Source: Meghimatium bilineatum
Taxonomy: Eukaryota; Mollusca; Gastropoda; Stylommatophora; Philomycidae
Direction of reading: 5' to 3'
Length of the DNA: 64,000 nt
Assembly: GCA_034231615.1 (NCBI GenBank)
Contig: CM067304.1
Location: 15,589,444 to 15,653,443 of the forward strand
Shown: positions 28,884 to 39,700 of the stretch, in pieces
How positions within the stretch are numbered: the first letter of the stretch is position 1
How the letters are laid out: each line of letters opens with the position of its first letter
The notes under the pieces: model-generated
What the model was told of the DNA's origin: nothing
The model's input: the letters and a program-made list of their open reading frames with translations, nothing else
Databases searched by the model: none
Translations under genes and position numbers: made by a program

Positions 28884-29297
28884 GATAACCTAGTAGAAAT
28901 AGATAATATAAAATTACCAAATGAACCTCTTACAAACTTTCAACTCTTAGATGCTGTTAAAAAATTAAAAATACCAAATTTTAGAGGTGTATTTATAAGA
29001 ACAGAACTTCAAGAACAAAAAATCAAATAAAAAAAGAATGTGGAATAATGAATTTAGATGGCGATTTAACTGATAAAACAAAAGGTACTCATTGGGTTGC
29101 ATGGTATAAAATACAACTAAAAATAATAATGATAAAATATATTTGGATAGTAATGGAATTCATCCACCAATAGAATTAATAGATTATCTTCGTGAAATAC
29201 TAGGAGATATACAATATTTTACTGATCAAATACTTACTTTTAATACAGTAATTTGTGGACATTTATGTTTACAGTTTTTAAAAGAAATAAATAATTA
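28884..29297 (+). pseudogene. Adenovirus-type cysteine protease remnant (Polinton)
   Basis: Plus-strand frames read, in order, a KKLKIPNFRGVFIR N-terminal block, an ECGIMNLD block, GTHWVAWYK with the catalytic histidine, and an ICGHLCLQFLKEI block with the catalytic cysteine. This is the arrangement of the adenain-like protease that matures capsid proteins in adenoviruses, adintoviruses and Polintons. At least two frame breaks and in-frame stops separate the blocks, so the copy is dead. Its length, about 410 bp, is close to that expected for the family. Confidence 0.75.
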
Positions 29298-31246
29298 ATT
29301 AAAACCAAATGGATAAGTTGTTATTCCATTTTTACATATATTATCTTTTATCATCAAAAGGTGATGATTTTTTATTTAATTCATTTATAAACATTTCATG
29401 TTTTTCAGAATTCATAGTATACATTTTGTTATATTGTACTGTGGAATTTAATAAATAGCTTTTATAATCTTCAAATTTTATTTCTTTTTAATTGTTGATT
29501 TTGACAACGCCTTTTATTTCTTTCTTTTCTTCTTCAACACCTAATGTTTTAAATGAATATGCTTTACTTCCTAATGTTATAAATTCTGTCATTGTTTTTC
29601 CGTTTAATTCATCTTTAAATTTTCCTACAAATTTTTTATTTATTTCAGAATATAATGGATGATATTTTGGATAATCATTGTATCTAATTCATCTTTCATA
29701 TTTTCTAATTCGTTATATAAATCATTAGTATATATGTTTAAAACTAAACTGTCCGTATCTCCATATAAAATTTCATTATCTGGAAATTGTTTAGTAAATT
29801 TATTATAACAAAACTCATACATCAATAATTTGCTAAGATCAAGAATACACATCCCCAAATAGATTGGTTTGTTAAATTTAATTGATGGTTTAATATTTTG
29901 TATTCCAATAAAATTGTTATTAAAAAATATCACGTCTATAAAAGATGGTTTAGAAAATAATTTAATTACCTCCTTTTTATTAGTAACTAGTTTTAAATTA
30001 ACTCGTTCTCTAATATTTTCCATTGTCTTTCCAAAGAATGAACAATTCATATTTTTGGGTAGATCTTTCTCAGATTCAGATTTTGCTTTCTTTCTTTCTT
30101 TGTTCTGTGTTAAAATCAATGTATGGTTTCAACCAAGCTTCTTCTTTAAAATAAATAATTCTATGAATTTTGCTTACTTCCATTCCAAGAGATAAATAGA
30201 ACCTTCAATACTTTATAATGAAGAACATATCTTTCTTAATTTTTAAAATTGAATTGCAATTTGGGAACCTTTCCTAATTTCTCTTCACCCGATAAATTCA
30301 ATTGATATTGATATAATTCTTTTCTTTTAGTTATTATTCCTTCAGGTGCTAAAGGATATTTAAATATTTTTCTTTTACATTCATTTGTGTATTCTAAATC
30401 AACTTCAATTATATATCTTCCTGTGTGTCTTATAAACTTTTCAGGGTTTTCCCATCTATAATCTCCTATTGGTAATAGTTGTGACACTGACCATCCATAT
30501 AAATTATTTGCATCCAAATATTGTAAATAACAATATTTAAGAAATCTTCTAATATCTAATGTTTCTCCTTTTTTTTTCTTTAAAAGATCTAAAATGTCTT
30601 TGCATTCAAAATCTTCAATAATTTTATTTCCATCATCATAATTTGGTGTTTGTTTATAAAATGCTTTTGACAATCTTTTTCCTAATACTTCTGAAAATCC
30701 ACCTCTTATTGATTTTTCATACATTAAAATCATATCAGTATCAGATAATAATTATAATTCAACTCCTGTATATTTTAATCCACATTGCCATGTTAATCCA
30801 GGTAGAGAGAAACAATAACATGGATCAATTTCATATTTTTAATTGAATTCTCTAAATTTCTCAAAAGCATCTGCTAGAATTAATACATCTGTTTGTAAAT
30901 AAATATCATGATAATCTTGAAAAGTTTTACAATTGAATGTTTTCCAAATTTTTTTTGCATGTTCATATTTTCCTTTGTAATTCCTTCTTGTCTAAATGTT
31001 TAATAAAAATTTATCAATTAGAGGCAATTGTTTCTTTAAATTTTCTATAGAACCAATATATTCATATGGATAAATTCCTTTGAATGTTCTTTAATTTTTA
31101 TCATTTAAATATTTTAATGTATTATATTCTTTTTCATTAAAATTCTTATTCAAAAATGTAAAATCTTCATCTAACATTCCTTTAGAAATATTATCAACTG
31201 AAGTTGTCAAGAATCTATAACTATCAAGAAATCTTAATTTTCTCTA

Positions 31247-31755
31247 AATCATCATCAAGTGTCGTCTCCGCAACGAAGGTTGGCTGCAACGGATCTCCAA
31301 CATCCCATGTATGTTGTCTTGGTGGTGCATTCTGCTAGACTGTAACCTGTCCATCGTGTGATGTTACTCTCCCACTTGTATCTCTGCCTACCTCTTGCTC
31401 GCTTCCCTTTGACTTTGCCCTCATGTAAAGTCTTCAACAAGGTGTCATGTCTTTTAATGTGACCAAAATATTTTATTTTCCTGATCTTTATTTCTCTTAG
31501 TAGTTCTTTCTTCATATTAAGTGTCTATAGCACCTCTTTATTTGTTTTCTTATCTTTCCATGATGTTCTCCCTATTCTTCTATATACCTACATCTCAAAT
31601 GCATCAATTCTGTCTTATAATTGTTTATTTAGTGTCCATGTTTCTGAGCCATACATTAAAATAGAGTAGATACAGCATTTTATAATTCTCATTTTTAACT
31701 TGTTTGTAATTTGTTTAGATGTTAATATTTTCCTCATGTCATTGAAGCTACTTTT
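31247..31755 (-). mobile_element. LINE 3' end (family S) in the polymerase remnant
   Basis: Antisense copy with tail ATCATCATCAAG at the left. A minus-strand frame at 31255-31515 reads IKIRKIKYFGHIKRHD, then GKRARGRQRYKWE..ITRWTGYSL, a LINE C-terminus. A second copy of the same family lies at 34983-35195. The flanks TTTTCTCTAA (left) and TTTTCTATAA (right) look like a diverged target duplication. Confidence 0.75.
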
Positions 31756-31989
31756 CTATAAGAACTTCCATATTCAATAGAAATATATTCTTGTAACCTT
31801 CTGATCATCGTTTTCATATTTCTTTAATTCTTCTATAATAAATTGAAAATCATATCTACTTCCATTGTGAAAAAATACTGGAATAATTTTAGAATGTTTA
31901 CCTTCTTTTGTATTACATGATTGGCATGCAGCGCCTCTATATTTTCCATTAAAATGATTATGTTCTCTTATTTTTGTATCAAGTATAAT

Positions 31990-32610
31990 TATTATTATTC
32001 TTCTTTCGTTCACTTGAAACATGTCTATATCTGTAATTCTGTCTCCTTAATAAAACTCACTGTCTTTTGTAGTTCAGACAGTGTCCCATAGAGCTTTGAT
32101 TCCAGTGTTGTTTCCTCTGGCCAATATGTCTGCCTCAGCATTTCATGCTCAGAACACTCTTGAAGTATATGTTTGGCACTCTGTGCTGCCTGTCCACATG
32201 TACACATGGCCATGTTGCCAATCTTGAACTTTGTATACATGTAACTGCGGAGTTTGTTGTGTCCTGTTCTGAGACGTAGAATTATAACTTGTTCTGATCT
32301 GTTAGGACTTCCAGTAACTGAGTTTGGGCCCTTTCGAGGTATAGGGCCCGGCACCATCCCTGCCTGAACGTCTACCACAAGGCAGGCACCATAACTATTT
32401 ATAAATACAGACATGTTTCCATTGTGTTTTGTGCGCGGCATCCTGATTATCTGTACGCCTTTTGGCTGGATGCCTCCGTCTTCAGCACTCTTCTTACTTG
32501 GACTGGACTATCGTCCTGCTCGTGTGGGACTGCCTGACCAGTCTTAGTTTCCAGCCCCTGATGGCTGAACTAAGCCCCATCACCACTGCACGGTGCTGGC
32601 CTCGATGGGG
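31990..32610 (-). mobile_element. Internally deleted LINE derivative with intact 138-codon ORF
   Basis: A 621-bp insertion flanked by perfect TCAAGTATAAT duplications (31979-31989 and 32611-32621). Its 5' leader is at the right (minus strand, 'ccccatcgaggccagcaccg'). A 138-codon ORF runs 32441-32025. The first half (GACLVVDVQAG..PGPIPRKGP) resembles the N-terminus of the full-length LINE polyprotein (GAAPVVHRQAG..PDPQPRMGP). The second half (ILRLRTGHNKLRSYM, then CTCGQAAQSAKHILQEC) is the C-terminal Cys cluster. Endonuclease, RT and RNase H are missing. The 3' end reads GAACGAAAGAAGAATAAT. It must have been mobilised in trans. Confidence 0.78.
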
Positions 32611-32852
32611 TCAAGTATAATAAATTCTTTAGTGCAGATTTCATTACAATTATGATATTTATGTCCTTTTACTATTATTTGGTTTTATGGAAATTTTTCT
32701 TTACATATCTAACATTCAGCTGTGTAAGTTTTCATTTATTGGTTTTTCTAGTAAAGTAATTTAATTTCCCATCTATATGTTCGTAATTTCAACAAATTTT
32801 TCTTTTGCATCTACACCAGAGTAAAATATATAAACAGATGAAATTATATGAA

Positions 32853-32992
32853 AATCATCATCATCAGGTGCAAGCCAGCTGGCGTAGGCAGTCATGGCTC
32901 TCCACAGCTCTCTGTCCACAGTATTATGTATCACGGTCGTTGTTGTTTCCTTGCCGTTCCAGGCTGTCAAACTGTCTAATATTTTCTCACGT
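32853..32992 (-). mobile_element. RTE-like LINE (family R), short 3' copy
   Basis: About 140 bp of the family R 3' end: tail ATCATCATCATCAGG, then 'gctggcgtaggcagtcatgg' and 'tattttctcac'. It is strongly 5'-truncated, inside the polymerase remnant. The flanking TTATATGA and ATATATGA strings may be the target duplication. Confidence 0.8.
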
Positions 32993-33583
32993 ATATATGA
33001 GGATACTTGAATTCCATGTGAATATACTTTGCTTAAATAAATTTTCTGTATATGAATTAGTAGGATTTGGTTGAAGAGAAGAAATAAGAATATTTACAGA
33101 TTCAAAATCACAATAAAAAAACAAATGGTAACTTTAATTTAAAATGGTGATTTTCAAATTTCAATATTGTTCCCTTTTCAGGTACTATAAGTTTAGATAA
33201 AGGATCTATCAGATGATTTAATAAAGATTTCTTAGAGAAATATGGTTGTAAACATCTTCTACAAGGAAAAACTTTATTATGATCATAATTGAACCTAAAG
33301 AAGTAATTAAACAATAAATGAGTATTTCTATCTTGTTCAACATATAATAAATCTATTATGTGTTCTCTTTCTTCATTACAACATGATAAATGAAAAGATA
33401 AATTGATTTCAAATCTTCTTGCTTTTTTAATGCAAATATATTAAACACGATTTCATGATTATTATTTTCAAATCTATCAAACACTGAATTATTTACTCTA
33501 ACATATTTATTATCTTTAAATTGATCAAACACAGAATCATTTAATCTAATTGGATATTCTATTTCTTCTATATTCTTCTTTCT

Positions 33584-33740
33584 TCTTCAGCGTTCATTCT
33601 CAAACTCCCGCTGAATTTCTCTTGTAACAAGACAATGGTCTTACAAGATTTCCAGTTGAATATAGTCCAGAGAATGGAAATGCATTGTGTTGCCGTTTTA
33701 TTTGCGCCAGTGGCTCAACACATCCGTCTTCGGCGGATTC
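33584..33740 (-). repeat. SINE-B copy, full length
   Basis: Antisense copy from 'ttcttcttcagcgttcattc' to 'acatccgtcttcggcgg', interrupting the polymerase N-terminal region. It belongs to the same subfamily as 16903-17063. Confidence 0.92.
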
Positions 33741-34288
33741 CTTCCATATTTATACAATCTTCCTAATCTTTATAATTAGATACTCTATGGGGATTTCTTA
33801 TGTTATGTTCAATTCTCAACATATAACAAATTATACACCACAAAAAATATTTGTCATCTTTATTTTGTATATTTATGGCACCTGATGATGATGATTATAT
33901 AACTACTTTTAAAAGGAAGTTCGAAATATGAAGATCCTCTCATTGTTCTTACTTTTACTAATACTACTGTTGTTTTAAACATTTCATAAAATACATTACC
34001 ACTTCCTTTTTGATTAAAGTTATCAATCCAATCTATAAAATGATTCATCTCTGATTTCATCATATATAATATCAAAATGATTCATGGAATTTAAAAGTCG
34101 AAAACCAGCATTATAATAAACTACAATATATGTTTTATCAAAAACATAATGAATTATAATATTTAGCTTTTTACTTCCATTATTAAAATTATCAGCATAA
34201 TCTCTCACTCTATTTTTTTATACAATTAAAATATCTATTATAAATATTTATCTATATATACTAAATACTATAAAAATACTATAAATTT

Positions 34289-34293
34289 ATCAA

Positions 34294-34325
<32 letters not shown>
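34289..34325. repeat. (TA)n microsatellite
   Basis: A short pure TA run in the gap between the polymerase and the Cys-rich ORF. Confidence 0.95.
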
Positions 34326-34330
<5 letters not shown>

Positions 34331-34428
34331 CTATATTTATCAACATTTTTTCCTTATTTATTTATAACATATTTTATTTGTGGATTTTCTTCAGCCATTT
34401 TTAGGGTAACGTTTTTAATAAATAATAT

Positions 34429-34620
34429 TTAATCTGAATATCTTTCAATAAACTTATTATAAACTTCTTTATATTTTTCTTTATTGTTTTTATAATATTC
34501 TTGTTTTATTGGTTTACAACACTCATTACTAGATGCTCGATAAACATTTATAACTTTACTTTCTTTTGAATATTCGGAATATGGTTTTAAAATATGACAT
34601 TTTCTACATACTTTTTCCGT
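34429..34620 (-). CDS. Small Cys-rich protein of the Polinton relic
   Basis: A minus-strand frame reads CRKCHILKPYSEYSK, then NECCKPIKQEYYKNNKEKY, and ends YNKFIERYSD before TAA at 34429-34431. The pattern CxxC, a K-P-x-x-x-[FY] segment, a second CC/CK pair and then a Tyr/Asn/Lys-rich tail is common in small putative zinc-binding proteins of large DNA viruses and phages. Their function is not firmly known. No upstream Met is clear, so the start is approximate and the gene may be partial. It is the least damaged piece of the relic, though too short for that to mean much. Confidence 0.4.
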   Translation of the reverse strand, partial: TEKVCRKCHILKPYSEYSKESKVINVYRASSNECCKPIKQEYYKNNKEKYKEVYNKFIERYSD

Positions 34621-34644
34621 GTTTATTTTTAGTATATATTTTAA

Positions 34645-35755
34645 ATGAGTAAAATTAATCTAGACTTATTAAAAGCATTAGGTATTTATATAATCCAATT
34701 CTAGGATCAGGAATTAATTGGTCAAGTGATTTAGCAAATGAATTACATAAACCTATTATTAAAAAGTTTCCTAAAAGAAAAGCAATTGTAAATGGTATTG
34801 ATGAAATATGGGGCAGCTGATTTAGTTGATGTGTCAATGTATTCAAAAGAAAATAAACAGTATCAATTTCTATTAACTGTGTTATAGATGTATTTAGTAA
34901 ATATGCATGGGCAATACCTATTAAAAAATAAAAGTGGAATTGGTGTTTCTGAAGCATTTAAAAAGGTATTTAAGGATAGTAATCATCATCATGTGCCGTC
35001 TCCGCAATGAAGGTTGGCTGCAACGTATCTCCAACATCTCCTGTCTCTTGTCTTGGTGGTGCACTCTGCTAGACTGTAACCTGTCCATCGTGTGATGTTA
35101 CCCTCCCACTTGTATCTCTGCCTAACTCTTGCTCGCTTCCCTTTGACTTTACCCTCAAGTAAGGTCTTCAATAGGGTGTCATGTCTTTTAATGTGATAGT
35201 AAAAGAAAACCTTTATATCTTTGGGTTGATAAAGGTAAGGAATTCTATAACAATAATATGAAAACTATTAGAAGAAAATAATATAAATATTTATTCTACA
35301 GAAAATGAAGAAAAAAGCTGTATTGTTGAAAGAGGGAATGGAACTGACACAAAAGATGTTTAAATATTTTACTGCTAATAACAGAAATAAATACTGTAAT
35401 GTTTTAGATGAATTAGTAAATACTTATAATAATACTAAACATTCTTCAATAAAAATGTTGAAGGTAGTAAAAAAGAAAATTAAAAAAATGTTTATGAACA
35501 TTTATTTGGTGTAAGTGATTCTATTGAAAACATGTCTTGCTCAAAATTAATAAAGTTAAAATTTAAAGATGGAGATTTGAGTAAGAATAATAAAGAAAAC
35601 AGGAATATTTGAAAAAGGTTATACAAATAGATGGACAACAGAAATATTTGTTATTAGTGAAATTAAATGTACAAACCCTAAAACATATTAAAAAAAGGGA
35701 TTTAAATGGTGAAGAAATTATAGGTTCTTTTTATGAACAAGAATTACAGAAAAGG
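34645..35755 (+). pseudogene. Retroviral-type (rve) integrase remnant of the Polinton
   Basis: From ATG at 34645 plus-strand pieces read, in order: an INWSSDLANELHKP N-terminal block; an rve core with a DVFSKYAWAIPIKNK block; WVDKGKEFYNN; an EEKSCIVER-like block carrying the catalytic glutamate region; NKYCNVLDELVNTYNNTKHS; and a C-terminal DLNGEEIIGSFYEQEL chromodomain-like block. This is the Polinton integrase order, the enzyme that inserts the element's DNA. Several single-base shifts, stops, and a LINE insertion at 34983-35195 break it. The first Asp region is also split. Confidence 0.82.
34983..35195 (-). mobile_element. LINE 3' end (family S) inside the integrase remnant
   Basis: A 213-bp antisense copy flanked by perfect GATAGTAA duplications (34975-34982 and 35196-35203). 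It has tail CATCATCATG and a minus-strand reading GKRARVRQRYKWEGNITRW as in the copy at 31247. Confidence 0.88.
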
Positions 35756-36077
35756 GCCCAAAATTTTAATATTTTTACAAAGTTTTAATATATTAATAAT
35801 TGAACTGTTTAATAAATTAAAATACAAAGATTTATATTTCTAATAAATAATTAATTAACATATTAGGAATAATAACTTTTAATTGATTAATATCTGAATG
35901 GTTATATTTTATACATAATCTAGATTTATTTAATAATGACTTATAATTTAATATAATAGATCCATTATTTCATATGACGTATTTAATTCAATCATTAAAG
36001 TTTTTTTCTAAACTTTTTTTTTGAGGTTCATATTCTTCTAGATCAAAAAGTACACCATAAATCAGAATTGGTATATT

Positions 36078-36240
36078 CTTCTTCTTCTTCAGCATTCATT
36101 CTCAAACTCCTTCTCAATTTCCCTTGTAGCAGGATCATGGTCCTACTAGATTTCCAGCAGGATGTAGTCCAGAGAATGGAAATGCGTTGTGTCACCGTTT
36201 TATTTGCGCCAATGGCCCGACACATCCATCTTCGGCGGGG
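36078..36240 (-). repeat. SINE-B copy, full length
   Basis: Antisense copy in the ankyrin gene remnant, flanked by GAATTGGTATA (left) and GAATTTATATA (right), a probable diverged target duplication. Confidence 0.9.
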
Positions 36241-36393
36241 AATTTATATATAATAACTACTATTGCGAAATACATAACTATAATATTCTTCAATCTTTTC
36301 ATTAATAAATTCCATAATTCTGTAAGTATTAAAGTTTGACAAAACCTGATAAGGAGTTTGTTTATTATTATTTTGAAAATTAATAATAATATT

Positions 36394-36572
36394 GGAGAGA
36401 AGAGTACCAGGGAAGAGGAGAAAGGGCAGACCAAGAAGACGATGGACTGACAACATTAAAAATTACATGAATACATCGCTGGAAAATGCAAGTCACATCG
36501 CCCAAGACAGAGAGGGGTTCAGGAGTTTATTGGGAAGACAGTATTCTGGAACGAATACGTCAGATAACAACA
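36394..36572 (+). mobile_element. LINE 3' end inside the ankyrin gene remnant
   Basis: A plus-strand frame reads RRVPGKRRKGRPRRRWTDN, then AQDREGFRSLL, the C-terminus of an RTE/BovB-style LINE. The flanks AAATTAATAATAATATT (left) and AAATTAATATTAATATT (right) form a diverged 17-bp target duplication. It separates two ankyrin repeats of the minus-strand gene. Confidence 0.75.
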
Positions 36573-36775
36573 AAATTAATATTAATATTTTTATTAAATA
36601 ATAATTTAATTATATCAAAACTACATAATTCACATACAATATGTAGCGGAATTTCTTTGTTAATATTTTGTAAATTAACATTAATATTTTTACAATTTAA
36701 TAAAAATTCAACTAATTCTATTTTGTTATACAGACAACTAATGTGCAATAGAGTATTTCCATTTTCATCTTCAAA

Positions 36776-39700
36776 ATTGATAAACTAGATACATTTATGA
36801 AATGTGTTGAAAAGTATCAAAAAATGAAAATAAAAAAATATATTTCTAGTGATAAACTACCGGTACATACATTTATGAGAAGTGTTGACAAGTTTCAAAA
36901 TTAAAAAATACATTTCTAATGATAAACTACCGGTAGATACATTTATGAGATGTGTTGAAAAGTTTGAACAAGAAAAAAAAAAAAAAACTTCTAGTGATAA
37001 ACTACAGGTAGATACATTTATGAGATGTGCTAAAAAGTTTCAAAATAAAAATTATTTCTAATGATAATATAGATACATTTATGAAATTTGTTGAAAAGTT
37101 TGAAAAATAAAATCAAAAAATATATTTCTAATGATAAACTAGATACATTTATGAAATGTGTTGAAAAGTTTGAAAATAAAAAAAATACATTTCAAATGAT
37201 AAACTAGATATATTTATGAAATGTGTTGAAAAGTTTGAAAAAGAAAATCACAAAATATATTTCTAGAACTACCGGTAGATACATTTATGAGATGTGTTGA
37301 AAAGTTTCAAAATAAAAAAATATATTTCTTATGATAAACTACCAGTAGATACATTTATGAGATGTGTTGAAAAGTTTGACAAAGAAAATAAACAAATATA
37401 TTTCTAATGATAAACTAGATACATTTATAAAATGTGTTAACAAGTTTCAAAAAAGAAAATCAAAGAATATATTTTTAATGATAAACTAGATCCATTTATG
37501 AGATGTGTTAAAAAGTTTCAAAAAATGAAAATAAAAAAATATATTTCTAGTTTTGTTTGTTTGTTTTTCGTTTGCTCCATTGTAACCATCACATATATCC
37601 GTGCGATTTCCGCCGGGAGCGTGATTATGTTGTGCCATCGTTATGCGCCTTGTAGGCCTAGCACATCTGATTTTGGCATGCCTTGACAATTCGGGTGGGC
37701 TACCCTTAGTCTGTGACAGCCTCTATATCTGTCTCCAGGCACGCATAGTGGAGACTCTTTGCCCAGACGATTTTTGCTCACGTCTGTCTCGAACGAGGTG
37801 TTCCACTGTCTATGAACTTGCCTCGTGTAATTGGACGTGCTGTGCCTGTGCCCATTGGGTACAGAACCGTTTCTCATCCGTGAGCCTGGTTCCTTAAGGG
37901 GAAGAACTCAACAGAGGAGTTGGACCCTGGCTCTTTCGCCCTCTTAGCCGAGGTGTCATTCACCGACATCGTGTACCCCTTATCCAAGTTCGAGTCTCAC
38001 ACCACGCGTTTGAGAGCAGGGCGTTCTCGAGCTGAGCGTCCTTGTCCCAATAGCGCCTGAGCCCATCAGGTACTGAACCCTTTCTCTCTTCAAGTGTATT
38101 TCCTGTGTAGGAAAACCTGACAGTAGAGTTGGGCCATGGCTAAATCGTTGTCCCTTTTGTGCCTGAGCGCATCGAGTACGGAACCCTTTCTCTTCGCGAG
38201 CGTATTTCCGGTTTAGGAAGGCTCGACATTAGAGTTGGATTAGGTCTTCTTGCTTTACCAAACACCAATGGATGGGTCTGGGTCTCTGCCTGTAAGGAAC
38301 ACAGGTAACTAGAAGCTCGTCTCGAGCTGACGGAGCTTGTAGTTCCACTTTCCTAGGAACTTTTCATTTTCTATTTGCAGTTTGCGCTGCCCTCTAGCGC
38401 TGTCCTGCCTTTTCATTGTTACACTGTACTCGGTATGAAATCTATTTGTCTCTCGCCATGCATCTACCTTTACGTGCATTTTACATTGGCCGCCCCTCCA
38501 ATGTTCGGACTGGACTGACTAGTTTCACTGTATGTCGACAGTGTCGCTATATGTGGTGGTGTCGGAGATATTGTCTGTCTCTCGTGCAGTCAAATCTCTT
38601 TCCATCTGCTACCTCCACATTCTCGGACACAATCCCCAAATGATTTGGCTAGAATCAGCACAAGCTGCTGTATTTCTGTTTCCAGGGTGCACCGCGTGGA
38701 GGTACATTTGGGATCTTGGTTATCTGCTAACCCTGGGTCCGCCTAGAGCAATGCGTTCCCTTTGCACCCCATATTTCTAGTGATAAATTACTCGTACATA
38801 CATTTATGAGAAGTGTTGACAAGTTTCAAAATTAAAAAATACATTTCTAATGATAAACTACAGGTAGATACATTTATGAGATGTGTTGAAAATATTGAAA
38901 ATCAAAAAATATATTTCTAATGATAAACTAGATACATTTATGAAATGTGTTGAAAAGTTTGAAAAGGAAAATCAAAAAATATATTTCTAATGATAAACTA
39001 GATACATTTATGAAATGTGTTGAAAAGTTTGAAAAAGAAAATAAACAAATATATTTCTAATCATAAACTAGATACATTTATGAAATGTGTTAAAAAGTTT
39101 CAAAAAAGAAAATCAAAGAGTATATTTCTAATGATAAACTAGATACATTTATGAGATGTGTTTAAAGTTTCAAAAAATGAAAATCAAAAAATATATTTCA
39201 AGTGATAAACTAACAGTACATACATTTATGAGATGTGTTGAAAAGTTTGAAAAAGAAAATAAAAAAATATATTTCTAGTGATAAACTACAGGTAGATACA
39301 TTTATGAGATGTGCTAAAAAGTTTCAAAATAAAATTTTTTATTTCTAATGATAAAATAGATACATTTATGAAATGTGTTGAAAAGTGGGAAAAAGAAAAT
39401 CAAAGAATATATTTATAATGATAAACTAGATACATTTATGAGATGTGTTGAAAAGTTTGACAAAGAAAATCAAAAAATATATTTCTAGTGATAAACTAGA
39501 TACATTTATGAAATATGTTGAAAAGTTTGAACAAGAAAATAAAAAATATATATTTCTAGTGATAAACTACTGGTAGATACATTTATGAGACGTGTTGAAA
39601 AGTTTGAAAAAGAAAATCAAAAAATATATTTCTAGTGATAAACTACAGGTAGATACATTTATGAGGAGTGTTGAAAAGTTTCAAGATAAAAAAATACATT

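Larger units (their letters stand above)
29330..34210 (-). pseudogene. Protein-primed family B DNA polymerase remnant (Polinton)
   Basis: Minus-strand pieces in the right order span about 4.9 kb. They comprise N-terminal frames of unclear function at 33880-34208; a CRRC-(x)n-H zinc-finger-like block at 33108-33314; a second Cys/His block with REHNHFNGKYRGAAC near 31930; the exonuclease motif FFHNGSRYDFQF near 31840; the polymerase block YLDANNLYGWSV near 30500; and the catalytic block YGDTDSL at about 29748-29768. The longest open piece is 165 codons. Stops, frameshifts and four retroelement insertions (31247-31755, 31990-32610, 32853-32992, 33584-33740) show decay. The function in the ancestor was replication of the element's linear genome. 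Confidence 0.85.
22790..36775. mobile_element. Polinton/Maverick (adintovirus-like) relic, interrupted by later insertions
   Basis: An AT-rich tract with decayed homologues of the Polinton gene set: PLA2-like domain (minus), adenovirus-type protease (plus), family B DNA polymerase (minus), rve integrase (plus), and accessory ankyrin and Cys-rich proteins (minus). This combination is diagnostic of Polintons and the related adintoviruses. I found no terminal inverted repeats; the left edge is near the (AT)n tract and the right edge vanishes into the satellite. Insertions at 23466-23626, 23832-28121, 28171-28878, 31247-31755, 31990-32610, 32853-32992, 33584-33740, 34983-35195, 36078-36240 and 36394-36572 are later. 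It cannot be functional. No class-specific capsid gene was recognised. Confidence 0.82.
35835..36775 (-). pseudogene. Ankyrin-repeat protein with SOCS-box-like C-terminus, broken
   Basis: The minus strand starts at the satellite border with ENGNTLLHISCLYNKIELVE, a classic ankyrin helix pair. A second repeat, NKEIPLHIVCELCSFDIIKL, and part of a third, NNNKQTPYQVL, follow. After two retroelement insertions the last part (35838-35945) reads SLLNKSRLCIKYN, then INQLKVIIPNMLINYLL. This resembles a SOCS box (S/L-L-x-x-x-C/S-R-x-x-I ... I..LP..L..YL), the Elongin-binding module of ubiquitin ligases. Stops lie between the repeats and the box. The N-terminal part is lost in the satellite. It could be an element accessory gene or a captured host gene. 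Confidence 0.6.

Noticed and set aside
37985-37999. B-box-like GTTCGAGTCTC as evidence of a tRNA gene
   Set aside because: There is no matching A box at the right distance and no cloverleaf. It lies on the strand opposite to the retroposon's sense.
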